This document shows positions 1 to 7,446 of a stretch of DNA of 64,000 bases, piece after piece (position 1 is the first letter of the stretch; each line of letters begins with the position of its first letter). The position numbers and the translations under genes are program-made. The stretch comes from Mycobacterium kyorinense. Lineage in GTDB: Bacteria > Actinomycetota > Actinomycetes > Mycobacteriales > Mycobacteriaceae. The stretch is taken from contig NZ_LQPE01000010.1 of the NCBI RefSeq assembly GCF_002101735.1, forward strand, positions 1-64,000. Reading direction: 5' to 3'. Under the pieces are notes generated by a model that saw only the letters and a program-made list of their open reading frames with translations, made no database searches and was not told where the DNA came from.

Positions 1-293
1 CGGTGGCCGCTTTACGTCCATCACCGACACGATGACGAACCCAGCAACCGCGCTACACCACTATGCGGGACTCAACTTCGGCCAGCGCGCGAGCTTCGGC
101 CAGCTGCCCCACCAGCGGCATGTGCACAGCGTGCTGCGTTGTACATGGCTCCTCGGTTAGCGATGACTGACCGGATCGCGAGAAAGCGATGCATATACCT
201 GTCCTTGCGCCCCCAGCGATGACGGAAACCGGGCGTCGCGCCGGTACTTCAAGGAGTAGAGGGGCCAACGACAGGAAGGGCGAGCCGAGAGCC
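1..293. other. Left edge, no supported gene
   Basis: No gene is supported here. From about position 150 the sequence matches the DNA just upstream of the second module copy (about 35925 onward), including a TGTACATG-like stretch, so the duplication begins near 150. Short reading frames on the minus strand lack support from the second copy. Confidence 0.5.
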
Positions 294-512
294 ATGTCTC
301 GTAAATCGACGACCACCACCCGCTGCAAGACGGCGGCAAAGATCCTTACGCTGCGTGCCGCATTCTTGCTGATGTCGGCGCTTGTCTGCGGTGCTTGCGC
401 GGCAGCGCTGATCTACCTGGGAAGCAGGGATGCTGGCCGCGCTGTTATTTCGGGCGTTGCGGTTTTCGCCGGCGCCGTTGTTTGGTTCGACAAGGTTGTC
501 GACGACGAATGA
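294..512 (+). CDS. Small two-helix membrane protein, copy 1
   Basis: This encodes a 72-aa protein of unknown function. A basic N-terminus (residues 1-20, rich in Lys, Arg and Thr) is followed by two hydrophobic segments (about 23-43 and 49-66) and an acidic end, so a small inner-membrane protein is likely. The ATG at 294 is chosen because its paralogue at 36066 starts at the same point and conservation falls off upstream; an in-frame ATG at 189 would add 35 residues the paralogue lacks. It diverges from the minus-strand genes that follow. No family name is recognised. Confidence 0.7.
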   Translation: MSRKSTTTTRCKTAAKILTLRAAFLLMSALVCGACAAALIYLGSRDAGRAVISGVAVFAGAVVWFDKVVDDE

Positions 513-593
513 AGACGGCACGGAGCACGCTCTTGGTGTTGTTAAGTGCCCGTTGTCGCCGGCTACCGATGGTGCCGCGGAATCGTTCGCCGC

Positions 594-821
594 CTACCGT
601 GCGCTGCTCTTTGCCATCGCGACGGCGTCTTGAACTTCGCGCAGTTTGCCGTCGACCAGCTGGACTAACAGCCTTGGGTCGTCGACGCCGATTTGGTGGA
701 GCCTGGACACCTCGGTGGTAGCTGCGGCGATGCGTTGCGAGGCTTGGGGATTCGCTGCGACGATCGGCAGCGCCGCCGCTCGCCTCATCAGGGCGAGGAC
801 AGTCGCAGTGAACCGATCCAT
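594..821 (-). CDS. Hypothetical 75-aa protein, copy 1
   Basis: A short, largely helical soluble protein with no recognised family. Its reality is supported by a near-identical paralogue at 36369-36593. It begins MDRFTATVLALMRR and has an Ala-rich middle and a charged helix containing LVDGKLREVQ. It lies downstream of the 128-aa gene and points the same way, but a gap of about 150 bases leaves co-transcription uncertain. Function unknown. Confidence 0.65.
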   Translation of the reverse strand: MDRFTATVLALMRRAAALPIVAANPQASQRIAAATTEVSRLHQIGVDDPRLLVQLVDGKLREVQDAVAMAKSSAR

Positions 822-978
822 TTGTCTACTCTCCTTCGAACTCTTGGAATCAGGCTATTGGAGCCATAGGGCTTACGCGACGGCCAAACCGGATTTGATT
901 TCGCAGAGTCAGGTGGCCGACAGGTTTCGCCCGTGGGACGAACCACGCCCCTCACCCGTTGCGCGGGACGCCCCTTTT

Positions 979-1365
979 TCAAAAAGCGATGCCGTCTTCG
1001 GATCGGCGGTGGTCGATCGCAGCGATCTCGGTGTCGAGCGCGGTTTGTGTCCCGGCATTGATGACTTGGTCGGCAGTCTCGTTGTCGAGTTCGTAGACGC
1101 CGTCGATGGGACCCTCGGTCAAGTGTCGGCGGACAGCGTCAACCTTCCACTCAGAGTGGTTTGGGTCGGGCATCCGCGCGAGTTCTTCTGCGTGCAACCG
1201 CCGGCGCGCTTCTTCGGCGTCTCGGCCGGAGACTGACCAGTCGGCGCCCGGGTAGCGGGCAATCCATGTTCCGTCGGGCTGCGCGGTTACGGATGGGCGG
1301 AACACGAATGAGACATTCCGCTCGGCCATAATGCGTTCGACGTCAGCCTGGTTTTCGATCTTCAT
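979..1365 (-). CDS. Hypothetical 128-aa protein, copy 1
   Basis: A soluble protein of unknown function with a conserved paralogue (36773-37147). The N-terminal half has a repeated FRPSVTAQPDGTWIARYPG-type beta pattern, and the C-terminal half is acidic and helical. Its ATG overlaps the stop of the preceding DUF4226-type reading frame (ATGA at 1362-1365), so the two are probably translationally coupled. This tie suggests a role alongside the DUF4226-type protein, but that is inference. The last few residues (SEDGIAF) differ from the paralogue. Confidence 0.7.
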   Translation of the reverse strand: MKIENQADVERIMAERNVSFVFRPSVTAQPDGTWIARYPGADWSVSGRDAEEARRRLHAEELARMPDPNHSEWKVDAVRRHLTEGPIDGVYELDNETADQVINAGTQTALDTEIAAIDHRRSEDGIAF

Positions 1366-1983
1366 GGCATGCCTCCGGTGATGTCGATCGGTGAATGTCT
1401 CCAGATGATGGAACCGTCGCTTTGCAGGAATTCACATATAAATCCGGGTACCGCCGTCGCCGGGGTGCACCAAATGATGTAGCCGGCCGGCGGTTGGAGT
1501 GCTACCTGGTTGGCGGCGACTGCCGGAGCTGTGTGCGGAACGTCGGGGAGTCGTTGGGCCGCTTCGCTGAATTGCGCTGCGGCGGTGGCGACGACCTCGT
1601 GTGCTTCGTTGACGCGGGCAATGCCAGCCTGAAGTAGAGCGCCTTTGCCGAAGACGCTTTCGGCCATTGGTTTCAGCGTGGCTTTGTCATTGGCCCAAGC
1701 GGTTTCGATCGCGTCCAGGGACATTGTGGGCGTCTCGTGAAATCGTGCCGGCTTCAACGATGACGGTGGCCGCGGTGCTTCGGGCTTGCTGCAGTTGACC
1801 GCGAAGAGTTTCGAGGTGCTGCGTGGCCGTGCTGGCACGGTCGGCGGTCTCTCCCTCCCAGTTCCGATCCGCCGGCAACCCTGTTTGGTTTGGAGCCGCC
1901 CAGTCGGTGGGGCCTGCGCCTGTTCCGAGCACGCGCCGGGCGGCTGCGAGGTGCTCGTCAACCAGATGTTCTGCGTCGCTCAT
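1362..1983 (-). pseudogene. DUF4226-type protein, frameshifted copy 1
   Basis: This is the disrupted counterpart of the intact 206-aa gene at 37144-37764. The first reading frame (from 1983) matches through residue 87 or so, up to SRDAHN, then runs into VPGRDRN and stops. The match resumes in another frame at AIETAWANDKATL and continues to the usual C-terminus IDITGGMP. Comparison of the copies places a one-base insertion near 1721. An ATG at 1722-1724 could restart translation of the C-terminal 120 residues, which would keep coupling to the downstream gene. The family is an Ala/Thr-rich helical protein class seen in several places in this window. Confidence 0.8.
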
Positions 1984-2012
1984 GGCTTTGCAATCAGTTC
2001 GGCCGGAATGGT

Positions 2013-2420
2013 TTACGTCAAGAGCTGCTGTGCGCGCTGGTGTGAAATTCCGAGCGCTGTGCCGATGTCTCGGACTGTGAGTCCCCGGGCTTTGAGTCCT
2101 CGTGCTGCGGCGCGGCGTTCACGCGCGGATTCGGCTTGGGCGCGGGCGGCGTCTTCGCTGTACTTGCGGGCGAGCTCGAGGTGGTGTCGTACATGCTCTG
2201 GCAGCTCGATGCGGACGTCGAGCTGGAATGAGTCGTCGGGGATTTCCTTGAGCAGTGCGATGAGGTCGCGCGCCATCGGCTCGACTTCGGTGAGGTTTCG
2301 GGCCTGAGTGTATTGGTCGAGTTCAGGGACGTGCACGAGCCAGTAGCGGTCGCCACGGGTGGCGACCGCCGTGAAGGCCGTGGTCAACGCCACCACCCCT
2401 TCCCTAGTTTCGGTTCGCAT
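2013..2420 (-). CDS. hicB: HicB-like antitoxin, copy 1
   Basis: A 135-aa HicB-type antitoxin of a type II TA pair. The N-terminal half has the HicB partial RNase-H-like pattern (RGDRYWLVHVPELDQYTQARN), and the C-terminus has a helix-turn-helix (about residues 114-134, LTVRDIGTALGISHQRAQQLL) for operator binding. It overlaps the 3' end of hicA by 37 bases, the usual toxin-first order. Three residues differ from the second copy (37794-38201). Role by family: neutralises HicA and represses the operon. Confidence 0.85.
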   Translation of the reverse strand: MRTETREGVVALTTAFTAVATRGDRYWLVHVPELDQYTQARNLTEVEPMARDLIALLKEIPDDSFQLDVRIELPEHVRHHLELARKYSEDAARAQAESARERRAAARGLKARGLTVRDIGTALGISHQRAQQLLT

Positions 2421-2599
2421 TGTTTGTAGATCTTGATGGCTAGGTAGCCGTCGAGCTGCTGGTGGCGTGCGATCGGGATGGTCAGCCCGTCGAGGTTGTA
2501 GATCGTGTGGTTTCCTCCTTCGCGCTGTATGTCGAAGCTCAGGCCCGCGTTCTTGGCGGCCTTGGTGATTTTCTCGACGACTTCTGTCCGTTTCGGCAT
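2384..2599 (-). CDS. hicA: HicA-like mRNA interferase toxin, copy 1
   Basis: A 71-aa HicA-type toxin with a double-stranded-RNA-binding-like fold. It has the family pattern GGNHTIYNLDGLTIPIARH, with catalytic-type His at residue 30 and a second His near 45. Members cleave mRNA and are held by HicB. The copy at 38165-38380 differs by one residue (N versus K at about position 17). With two near-identical HicAB pairs on one element, cross-neutralisation is expected. Confidence 0.85.
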   Translation of the reverse strand: MPKRTEVVEKITKAAKNAGLSFDIQREGGNHTIYNLDGLTIPIARHQQLDGYLAIKIYKQCEPKLGKGWWR

Positions 2600-2720
2600 A
2601 GTAGCAGTCTAGGGAGGGGTAGCGACACCTTGGCTACCGTGCCCTAGACGGACTTGCGCGATAGTGGAGTACTCCCGCGGTGGGTTCGGTCGAACAGGGA
2701 CTCCGGCGACGGCAGCTTTC

Positions 2721-2963
2721 TCATTTTGTGGAGCGCGGTGGGCGCGGCTTGCGGCGCTCGGGATGCGCTCGATTGTCTTCGATCTGCTGGCGGAGGGTGG
2801 TGTTTTCCAGGTAGGCGTGCTCGGCAGCGGTCAAGACAACGGCGGGCTGCAAGGTTATTGTGCCGTCGGGTTCTTCGGTAGCGAGGTATTGATCGTGGCG
2901 ACCGAGCTTTCCAAGGCTGATACGACGGCGGCTATCAACTTCTATGACGACCGGCTTAGCCAT
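2721..2963 (-). CDS. AbrB-like antitoxin of a head-to-head TA pair
   Basis: An 80-aa protein starting MAKPVVIEVDSRRR. The pattern IEVDSRRRISLGKLG...YLATEEPDGTITLQP resembles a swapped-hairpin AbrB/MazE-type DNA-binding domain, followed by a C-terminal helix (TAAEHAYLENTTLRQQIED) that would bind a toxin. It aligns by eye with the antitoxin at 34713-34955. The ATG at 2961-2963 is chosen because upstream residues do not match the family. The adjacent gene at 3018 is transcribed divergently, not downstream as in most TA pairs. Confidence 0.6.
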   Translation of the reverse strand: MAKPVVIEVDSRRRISLGKLGRHDQYLATEEPDGTITLQPAVVLTAAEHAYLENTTLRQQIEDNRAHPERRKPRPPRSTK

Positions 2964-3017
2964 GACCGTTACTTTACCCCGTCGATGCATTTGGGGCATT
3001 TGGGTACCGTTGCGGGC

Positions 3018-3287
3018 ATGCTCGAGATGGATCCCGAGGCCAACCACATGCTGATCACGCTCTACCAAACCAACCAGCCCCTCGCCGCACGTATCGACGA
3101 CTGGCTTGACCGGATCGAGGACGACCCATCCGACGCAGCCGTGCGTCGACGGCTGATCCGCCCCGGTCACATTTGGGCAATCAGTGTGCCAGAGCCAGGC
3201 GGCGGCCAGGATTTCTTAATCCTGTGGGATCTCGATGACCAGACGCCCGTTATCCGTTATCTCGGTCCCGACGTTCTAAGCTCCTGA
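3018..3287 (+). CDS. Possible RelE/ParE-like toxin
   Basis: An 89-aa protein read divergently from the AbrB-like antitoxin, 54 bases away. Its layout (helical N-terminus with LARIDDWLDRIEDDP-type charge, then a strand-rich part with IWAISVPEPGG..DFLILWDLDDQTPVIRYLG) is like the RelE/ParE fold and like the toxin at 34402-34716, but no catalytic motif can be named with confidence. The ATG at 3018 fits domain start; 2985 and 3027 are alternatives. Function is inferred from context and shape only. Confidence 0.5.
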   Translation: MLEMDPEANHMLITLYQTNQPLAARIDDWLDRIEDDPSDAAVRRRLIRPGHIWAISVPEPGGGQDFLILWDLDDQTPVIRYLGPDVLSS

Positions 3288-3311
3288 CGTTAATCGGCGA
3301 GTCCCAACGTT

Positions 3312-3923
3312 CTATGCCCAATAGGGCGGCAGCTTTTGCAGGTTTTTGCGGTAGCCCGGTTCGTCCATCTCGGCAAGCTGGCTGTCGCGGCGGTTTGTGT
3401 CAGGCCATTGTTTGACGCGCTTGAGCAGCCACTCGTACCAGTCGCTGACCACGCCGCCCGCGGTGAGGCCGGCCCGGTATGAGGCTGTCAGGAGATCGCG
3501 CTCCATCGCATATCGCTCAGTGATGTCATCGACGGGTTTGCCGGATTCGGCGCGGGTGTGTTTTTCGAGTTCATCCATGTCGTCGAGGCACTTCTTACTT
3601 GCGGTGTGCCAGGCCTCCAGTGAGGCGCGCCAGCCGACTTTCATGTCTGGTTCCCAGTCGGCGTCGGGGAGGTTGGCCACCTCGTGGGCGGCGCGTTCAC
3701 GGATTTGTTGATGGTCGGCGGCGATGTCATTAATGGGTTGGGCGGCGGTTTCGATGAGCGTGGTTCGCCAGTCGATGTCGAGGCAGCCTTCGCGGGCGCA
3801 TATTAGTTGCGTGTGAAGCATTGAAGCCTTGATGGTTTGGTAGGCAAAGTCTTCGATGCGGGCTTGTCCTTCGGCGATCTTGGCAGGGCCATCGACGGGC
3901 ATCATTGTGTGATTTTGGCGCAT
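3312..3923 (-). CDS. Hypothetical 203-aa protein, copy 1
   Basis: A mostly helical soluble protein of unknown function, with many charged residues and several Trp (DADWEPDMKVGWRASLEAW, YEWLLKRVKQW). No signal peptide or membrane segment is seen. The paralogue at 41799-42410 has the same length and start (MRQNHTMM). It follows the membrane-protein gene on the same strand with a 21-base gap, so the two are probably in one operon with the 159-aa gene. No family recognised. Confidence 0.7.
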   Translation of the reverse strand: MRQNHTMMPVDGPAKIAEGQARIEDFAYQTIKASMLHTQLICAREGCLDIDWRTTLIETAAQPINDIAADHQQIRERAAHEVANLPDADWEPDMKVGWRASLEAWHTASKKCLDDMDELEKHTRAESGKPVDDITERYAMERDLLTASYRAGLTAGGVVSDWYEWLLKRVKQWPDTNRRDSQLAEMDEPGYRKNLQKLPPYWA

Positions 3924-3944
3924 TGGCGCGGGCGATTACACATG

Positions 3945-4478
3945 TTAGCTACGGCGTCCTCCCATGCCCCTTGGCCACTGAGTGCGGTCGAACCACAGGG
4001 GGCCGCTCCTGGGTGCGGCTGGCCCGACAATTAGTCGAGGCGCGATCCTGCTCTCGCAGACGATCACAGTAGTGCCGCCAATTGCGAATACCGTTGCCAG
4101 GCCTATGAATCCGACATAGCTGCCCAACAGAGCGGCAGCGAAAAACACCATCAAGAGTGCAAACAGGCAGAGGGTGGTTACGTAGAGTGGGTGGTCTTTG
4201 ACGCCGGATCGTTCGGCTTCTGTCTGCCATTCTCCGGTTAGCGCATCGAGATCAATTACGTCGGTAGTGCGGAGTCGGGCTGCAGCTTCTTCGCACCATT
4301 CGGCGAACGTGATTGCTGACGCGAACTGACCGATCGCGGCGGTGCGCGGTAGTCGGTAACTCCAGCCGCGCGCTAACGCGGCATCCATCTGCAGGCAGTA
4401 CTCGAGGTCACGCCGGCTTGGCTGGGCTGAGACTCTCACCCACTTCGATCTGCCATGCCTGCGGATAGTCCGTGTCAC
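3945..4478 (-). CDS. Hypothetical membrane protein, copy 1
   Basis: A 177-aa protein with a basic N-terminus, a helical soluble region and two adjacent hydrophobic segments (about residues 102-121 and 124-143, LYVTTLCLFALLMVFFAAAL and VGFIGLATVFAIGG). The GTG at 4476-4478 is preceded by a GAGAAAGGACAGAGG purine stretch. In the second copy the gene instead starts at an ATG overlapping the upstream stop, so the 5' ends have diverged. Function unknown; it sits in the operon with the 159-aa and 203-aa genes. Confidence 0.65.
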   Translation of the reverse strand: MTRTIRRHGRSKWVRVSAQPSRRDLEYCLQMDAALARGWSYRLPRTAAIGQFASAITFAEWCEEAAARLRTTDVIDLDALTGEWQTEAERSGVKDHPLYVTTLCLFALLMVFFAAALLGSYVGFIGLATVFAIGGTTVIVCESRIAPRLIVGPAAPRSGPLWFDRTQWPRGMGGRRS

Positions 4479-4498
4479 GACCTCTGTCCTTTCTCGCC

Positions 4499-4978
4499 TT
4501 ATTGGGTGATGGCTCGCGGGCTGTGCGTTGGTAGCAGCTCGGGGGTTTGGCCGGTGCGGTAGGCCTCGTCGACGCGGGGTACAACGGCGTCGCCGACCGT
4601 TTCCCCGCTGGGCAGGACGAGGTGGGCGAGGAATTCGCTGGTGAAGTCGACGATCCCGGTTTCGACCGCTTCGAGCTTCGATTTGATGACCAAGGCCAGG
4701 GCGCGCCAGCGTTGCCGCACCGCCTGTTCATAGGCCTCGCCGGCGGCTTTGGCGGTGCGTTGGCGGCCCGTGGCGGTGCGGTTGAAGTTGGGGTCGTCGC
4801 GGTTTGGTAGGGGCAGGATGAAGCGGACCTGGCGGTCGTGAATGATGAAGCCGAGTACGGCGCGGGTCTCGTCCCAGCCGTACATAAACCCGCGAGCACC
4901 GTAGCGCTGCAGGGTGCGCTCGATTTCAGCCCGGGAGCGGTCGGCTCCGACTTCCGTTGTGGCCGCGTACTTGCCCAT
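4499..4978 (-). CDS. Hypothetical 159-aa protein, copy 1
   Basis: A soluble protein starting MGKYAATTEVGADRSRAEIERTLQRYGA. It includes FMYGWDETRAVLGFIIHDRQVRFILPLP and a long Ala/Arg helix (TGRQRTAKAAGEAYEQAVRQRWRALALVIKSKLEAVE). Short proteins of this look occur in phage and plasmid accessory operons, but I cannot name a function. It is transcribed divergently from the ArdC-like gene, across a promoter region holding the ATTCAAGAGGA inverted repeat. The second copy (42981-43460) is nearly identical. Confidence 0.7.
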   Translation of the reverse strand: MGKYAATTEVGADRSRAEIERTLQRYGARGFMYGWDETRAVLGFIIHDRQVRFILPLPNRDDPNFNRTATGRQRTAKAAGEAYEQAVRQRWRALALVIKSKLEAVETGIVDFTSEFLAHLVLPSGETVGDAVVPRVDEAYRTGQTPELLPTHSPRAITQ

Positions 4979-5037
4979 GTGTCGTAATTCTGTTCGCTGG
5001 TGTCGCTCGGATAAGCCTTCGCGAAGATCCACGCCGG

Positions 5038-5071
5038 ATTCAAGAGGAGCGTCGAGCAAGTCCTCTTGAAT
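5038..5071. promoter_or_regulatory. Inverted repeat ATTCAAGAGGA, divergent promoter, copy 1
   Basis: Two perfect 11-base arms, ATTCAAGAGGA (5038-5048) and TCCTCTTGAAT (5061-5071), are separated by 12 bases between the divergent 159-aa gene and the ArdC-like gene. The same arms are kept in copy 2 (43524-43558) although the spacer has changed, which points to a protein-binding site. The right arm read on the minus strand continues as TTCAAGAGGACT, matching the core of the motifs at 57032 and 59773. Confidence 0.6.
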
Positions 5072-5145
5072 ACCGAGTTTTCGCTCACTGATGCTGGTGT
5101 CGCCGCGGGAGGTGTGCCGAAGCCGTGGCGAAGGGAGCACGAGCG

Positions 5146-6189
5146 GTGTGTCGGGCCAGTACTGAGCCGGGCGGCCCGCGGCGGTGTTCGGGTGATACCC
5201 GCGCCGCGTATGGTCGGGCTGCGGCTCTGGTCATGCAGCTGGAGAAACGCGAGGCCGCGCTGCTGACGGAACTAGCCGAGACGGTCGGCGGCCCGGGTGC
5301 GGACGGTTCGGGTGAGCGGCGGACGGTGACGTTCGCCGACAAGGCCACCCGCAGCGAAGATGTCCGCCGGGAGATCGACAACGCGATCAGCGAGCTCGCC
5401 ACCGCTGACAGGTGGCGTGAGTTCCTCGAGGTGTCGCGGCGCTTCCACCAGTACTCGCTGAACAACCAGCTGCTGATTTCGATGCAGAAACCCGACGCCA
5501 CACGGGTGGCTGGGTTTCACAAATGGAAAGAGTTCGGGCGCTCGGTGAACAAGGGTGAGAGGGCGATCTGGATTTATGCGCCGATACTCAAACGGGTTGT
5601 GGTCGAGGACGAAAACGGCAAACAGACCAAGGAAGAACGTCTAATCGGCTACAAGGTCGTGCCAGTGTTCGATGTGTCGTCGACGAGCGGTGCGCCGCTG
5701 CCCGAGCCGCCGGTTGTGCCGTTCACGCGATCTGAGGGCAGCGCGCCGGAGGGAATGCATGACGATCTGCGCGCGCAGGTGGAGGCCCACGGCTACCGGC
5801 TGGTATATCAGGATCTCGGCCAGGGCGATCACATCCCGGATGGGGCGACGGACCCGATGTCGAAGACGGTGATGATCAACACCTGCTACAGCGATGCGCA
5901 CCAGGCTAAGACGTTGGCGCACGAGCTGGCACACATCGAGCTCGGTCACCTCGAGCGCACGGCCGAGTACCACACCCGGGCGGGTGGTCAGCGCTCGACG
6001 ATGGAGGTTGAGGCCGAAAGCGTCAGCTACGTCGTGAGCCGGCGTTATGGGATGGACGCTCCGAATTTTTCGTTCTCCTATATCGATGGGTGGGCGCAGG
6101 GTGATTCAGAGAAAGTGCGGCACACCGCGGATGCTGTCGTGAAGGCGTCCGATCGAATCCTTAGTCGTATCAAGCGGTTCGACTCCTAG
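5146..6189 (+). CDS. ArdC-like antirestriction protein, copy 1
   Basis: A 347-aa two-domain protein of the ArdC type. The N-terminal half resembles the DUF1738 single-stranded-DNA-binding domain (FLEVSRRFHQYSLNNQLLI, RVAGFHKWKEFGRSVNKGER). The C-terminal half is a zinc metallopeptidase-like domain with HELAHIELGH (catalytic HExxH) and a downstream MEVEAESVSYVV helix supplying a third ligand. ArdC proteins shield incoming plasmid DNA from host restriction during transfer. GTG 5146 is chosen because copy 2 has ATG at the same codon and a GAAGGGAG ribosome site lies just upstream; an earlier GTG at 5125 would place that site inside the gene. It leads an operon of four to five genes. Confidence 0.8.
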   Translation: MCRASTEPGGPRRCSGDTRAAYGRAAALVMQLEKREAALLTELAETVGGPGADGSGERRTVTFADKATRSEDVRREIDNAISELATADRWREFLEVSRRFHQYSLNNQLLISMQKPDATRVAGFHKWKEFGRSVNKGERAIWIYAPILKRVVVEDENGKQTKEERLIGYKVVPVFDVSSTSGAPLPEPPVVPFTRSEGSAPEGMHDDLRAQVEAHGYRLVYQDLGQGDHIPDGATDPMSKTVMINTCYSDAHQAKTLAHELAHIELGHLERTAEYHTRAGGQRSTMEVEAESVSYVVSRRYGMDAPNFSFSYIDGWAQGDSEKVRHTADAVVKASDRILSRIKRFDS

Positions 6190-6204
6190 AAAGGGTGATG
6201 ACAG

Positions 6205-6360
6205 ATGGCCGGCAGAACTTGGGTGGAACTTGAGGTGACCGATCCCACCGACGGCAGCACACAGGTGTTCACAGGACCCGACGAGTTGTCGGTGCAGCGC
6301 AAGGTCGATGAGTTCTGGGGTGTCGATGAGGCCAACCGGCGTGAGCACGACGACGGGTAG
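6205..6360 (+). CDS. Small conserved 51-aa protein, copy 1
   Basis: A short acidic protein starting MAGRTWVELEVTDPTDGSTQ and ending in REHDDG. It follows the ArdC-like gene by 15 bases with an AAAGG-type ribosome site. The counterpart at 44690-44842 keeps 45 or so of 51 residues, and substitutions such as TGP to TGA leave the frame open, so it is a real gene. Function unknown; its position suggests action with the ArdC-like protein. Confidence 0.65.
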   Translation: MAGRTWVELEVTDPTDGSTQVFTGPDELSVQRKVDEFWGVDEANRREHDDG

Positions 6361-6949
6361 CGACAACGGGCTACGCGAGCGGCAACGCCGGGAACTGGCC
6401 GAGGTTCGCCGGCAGCTGGGTGCGGCGCGCAAGCGTCTGCGCCAGGCCGCGATCGAGTATGCCGCCACGCCCGATGGGGCGGCGGAGATGTTTCGCCGCT
6501 ACGAACTGGCCGACGACGAGCAGTACCGCCGCGTGCTTCGGGTGACGTATCTGGCGGGGTTAGCGGCCGCGGCAGAGGAGTACGAGCAGCGGTGCGCGCT
6601 GGGCAACGCGACCCAGTACGACGGGCCGTTGGAGGCGATCCCCGTCGGGGACTTCCAGGATCCGCTGGCCCGGGCGCTGGTTGAGCAGCGGGTGATGGGG
6701 TCGCTGCGCAACGGTCCGTCGGTGATCGAGTCCGGGACGGTGGTCGTGTGGCTGCTGCGGCTGATGCCCGATGGCCGCACCCGCAGGCGGTTGCGAATCG
6801 TATGTGACGCTGAGCTTGGGGTATTTACGCCGACGTTGGCGCAGGTCGTTGCCGGTGCGTTGGCGGATCCGCACACGCGCGAGCGTGTCGTCGAGTTTGT
6901 GGGACCCCAGGTGGAGGCGGCGGCCGCGGCGGAATGTAAGCGGTCGTGA
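6341..6949 (+). CDS. Hypothetical coiled-coil protein, copy 1
   Basis: A 202-aa soluble protein. The N-terminal third is a charged helix (LRERQRRELAEVRRQLGAARKRLRQAAIEYA) that likely forms a coiled coil; the rest includes YDGPLEAIPVGDFQDPLARALVEQR and VVWLLRLMPDGRTRRRLRIV. GTG 6341 is chosen because it is shared with copy 2 (44826), while the ATG at 6326 is absent there. The start overlaps the end of the 51-aa gene by 20 bases. Function unknown. Confidence 0.65.
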   Translation: MSTTTGSDNGLRERQRRELAEVRRQLGAARKRLRQAAIEYAATPDGAAEMFRRYELADDEQYRRVLRVTYLAGLAAAAEEYEQRCALGNATQYDGPLEAIPVGDFQDPLARALVEQRVMGSLRNGPSVIESGTVVVWLLRLMPDGRTRRRLRIVCDAELGVFTPTLAQVVAGALADPHTRERVVEFVGPQVEAAAAAECKRS

Positions 6950-7446
6950 CGGTGGCATTGTCCGGGCCGGTTGAGGTGGAGACGCCTCAAGAGCGTGCTG
7001 CGCGGCGGGTCGAGGAGCTCAAGCGCGCCGTGGGCGGGGTACTAGAGGTGCTGGCCGCGATCTACCGCGACGAGGACTGGCGCTACCTTCACGATGCCAC
7101 CGGGGCGCCGTTCGCTGGGTTCACCCAGTTTGTGCAATACACGCTGGGGGGTTCGGCGTCGAATGCGCGACGCTACCGGCAAGGAGTTGAGACATTGGTG
7201 GCTCCGCTGCGGGAATTGACTGCTTCGGATACGCGGATACCGGTCACGCCCAACGATATTGTGCAACTCGGGCAGGCGGGTGCTCGCCGGGTCGTGGCGG
7301 CCGCACCTGATGTGCTGTCGGGTATCAGCGACAGCGGGGCGCAGACCGCGGCGCTGCGGGGACTGATCGACGACGTCATCACGGAGCGCCACTCCCCCAC
7401 CGGCGCCGGCGCGGCACGGCCCGACGCGGAATCGTTGCTGCCTTGA
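6946..7446 (+). CDS. Hypothetical 166-aa protein, shorter copy 1
   Basis: It starts at GTG 6946, overlapping the previous stop (GTGA). The first 145 or so residues match the 323-aa protein at 45434-46405 (VETPQERAARRVEELKRAVGGVLEVLAAIYRDEDWRYLHD, GSASNARRYRQGVETLV). After ITERHSPT the two part, and here the protein ends early, its stop overlapping the TTG start of the next gene. The C-terminal 160 residues of copy 2 are thus missing. The conserved part resembles a DNA-binding or phage-like helical domain, but no function is assigned. Confidence 0.65.
   Translation: MTVALSGPVEVETPQERAARRVEELKRAVGGVLEVLAAIYRDEDWRYLHDATGAPFAGFTQFVQYTLGGSASNARRYRQGVETLVAPLRELTASDTRIPVTPNDIVQLGQAGARRVVAAAPDVLSGISDSGAQTAALRGLIDDVITERHSPTGAGAARPDAESLLP

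Larger units (their letters stand above)
150..2625 (+). repeat. Module part A, copy 1 (direct repeat)
   Basis: This segment matches 35925-38400 gene for gene and mostly base for base: small membrane gene, 75-aa gene, 128-aa gene, DUF4226-type gene, hicB and hicA. The offset is near 35.78 kb throughout and the orientation is the same. The two copies differ by point changes and small indels, including a frameshift in the DUF4226-type gene here, so the duplication is not recent. Confidence 0.9.
3300..7400 (+). repeat. Module part B, copy 1 (direct repeat)
   Basis: This matches 41790-45890 in gene order and sequence: 203-aa gene, 177-aa membrane protein, 159-aa gene, inverted-repeat promoter, ArdC-like gene and three short downstream genes. 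The offset is about 38.49 kb, some 2.7 kb more than in part A. The difference is the unrelated DNA between A and B: a TA pair here, and the VapB45-like region with an IS element in copy 2. Similarity ends around 7400, inside the last shared gene. Confidence 0.9.

Noticed and set aside
2664..3017. Upstream extension of the plus-strand gene at 3018
   Set aside because: It runs antisense across the AbrB-like antitoxin gene and has no family match before residue 118 or so.
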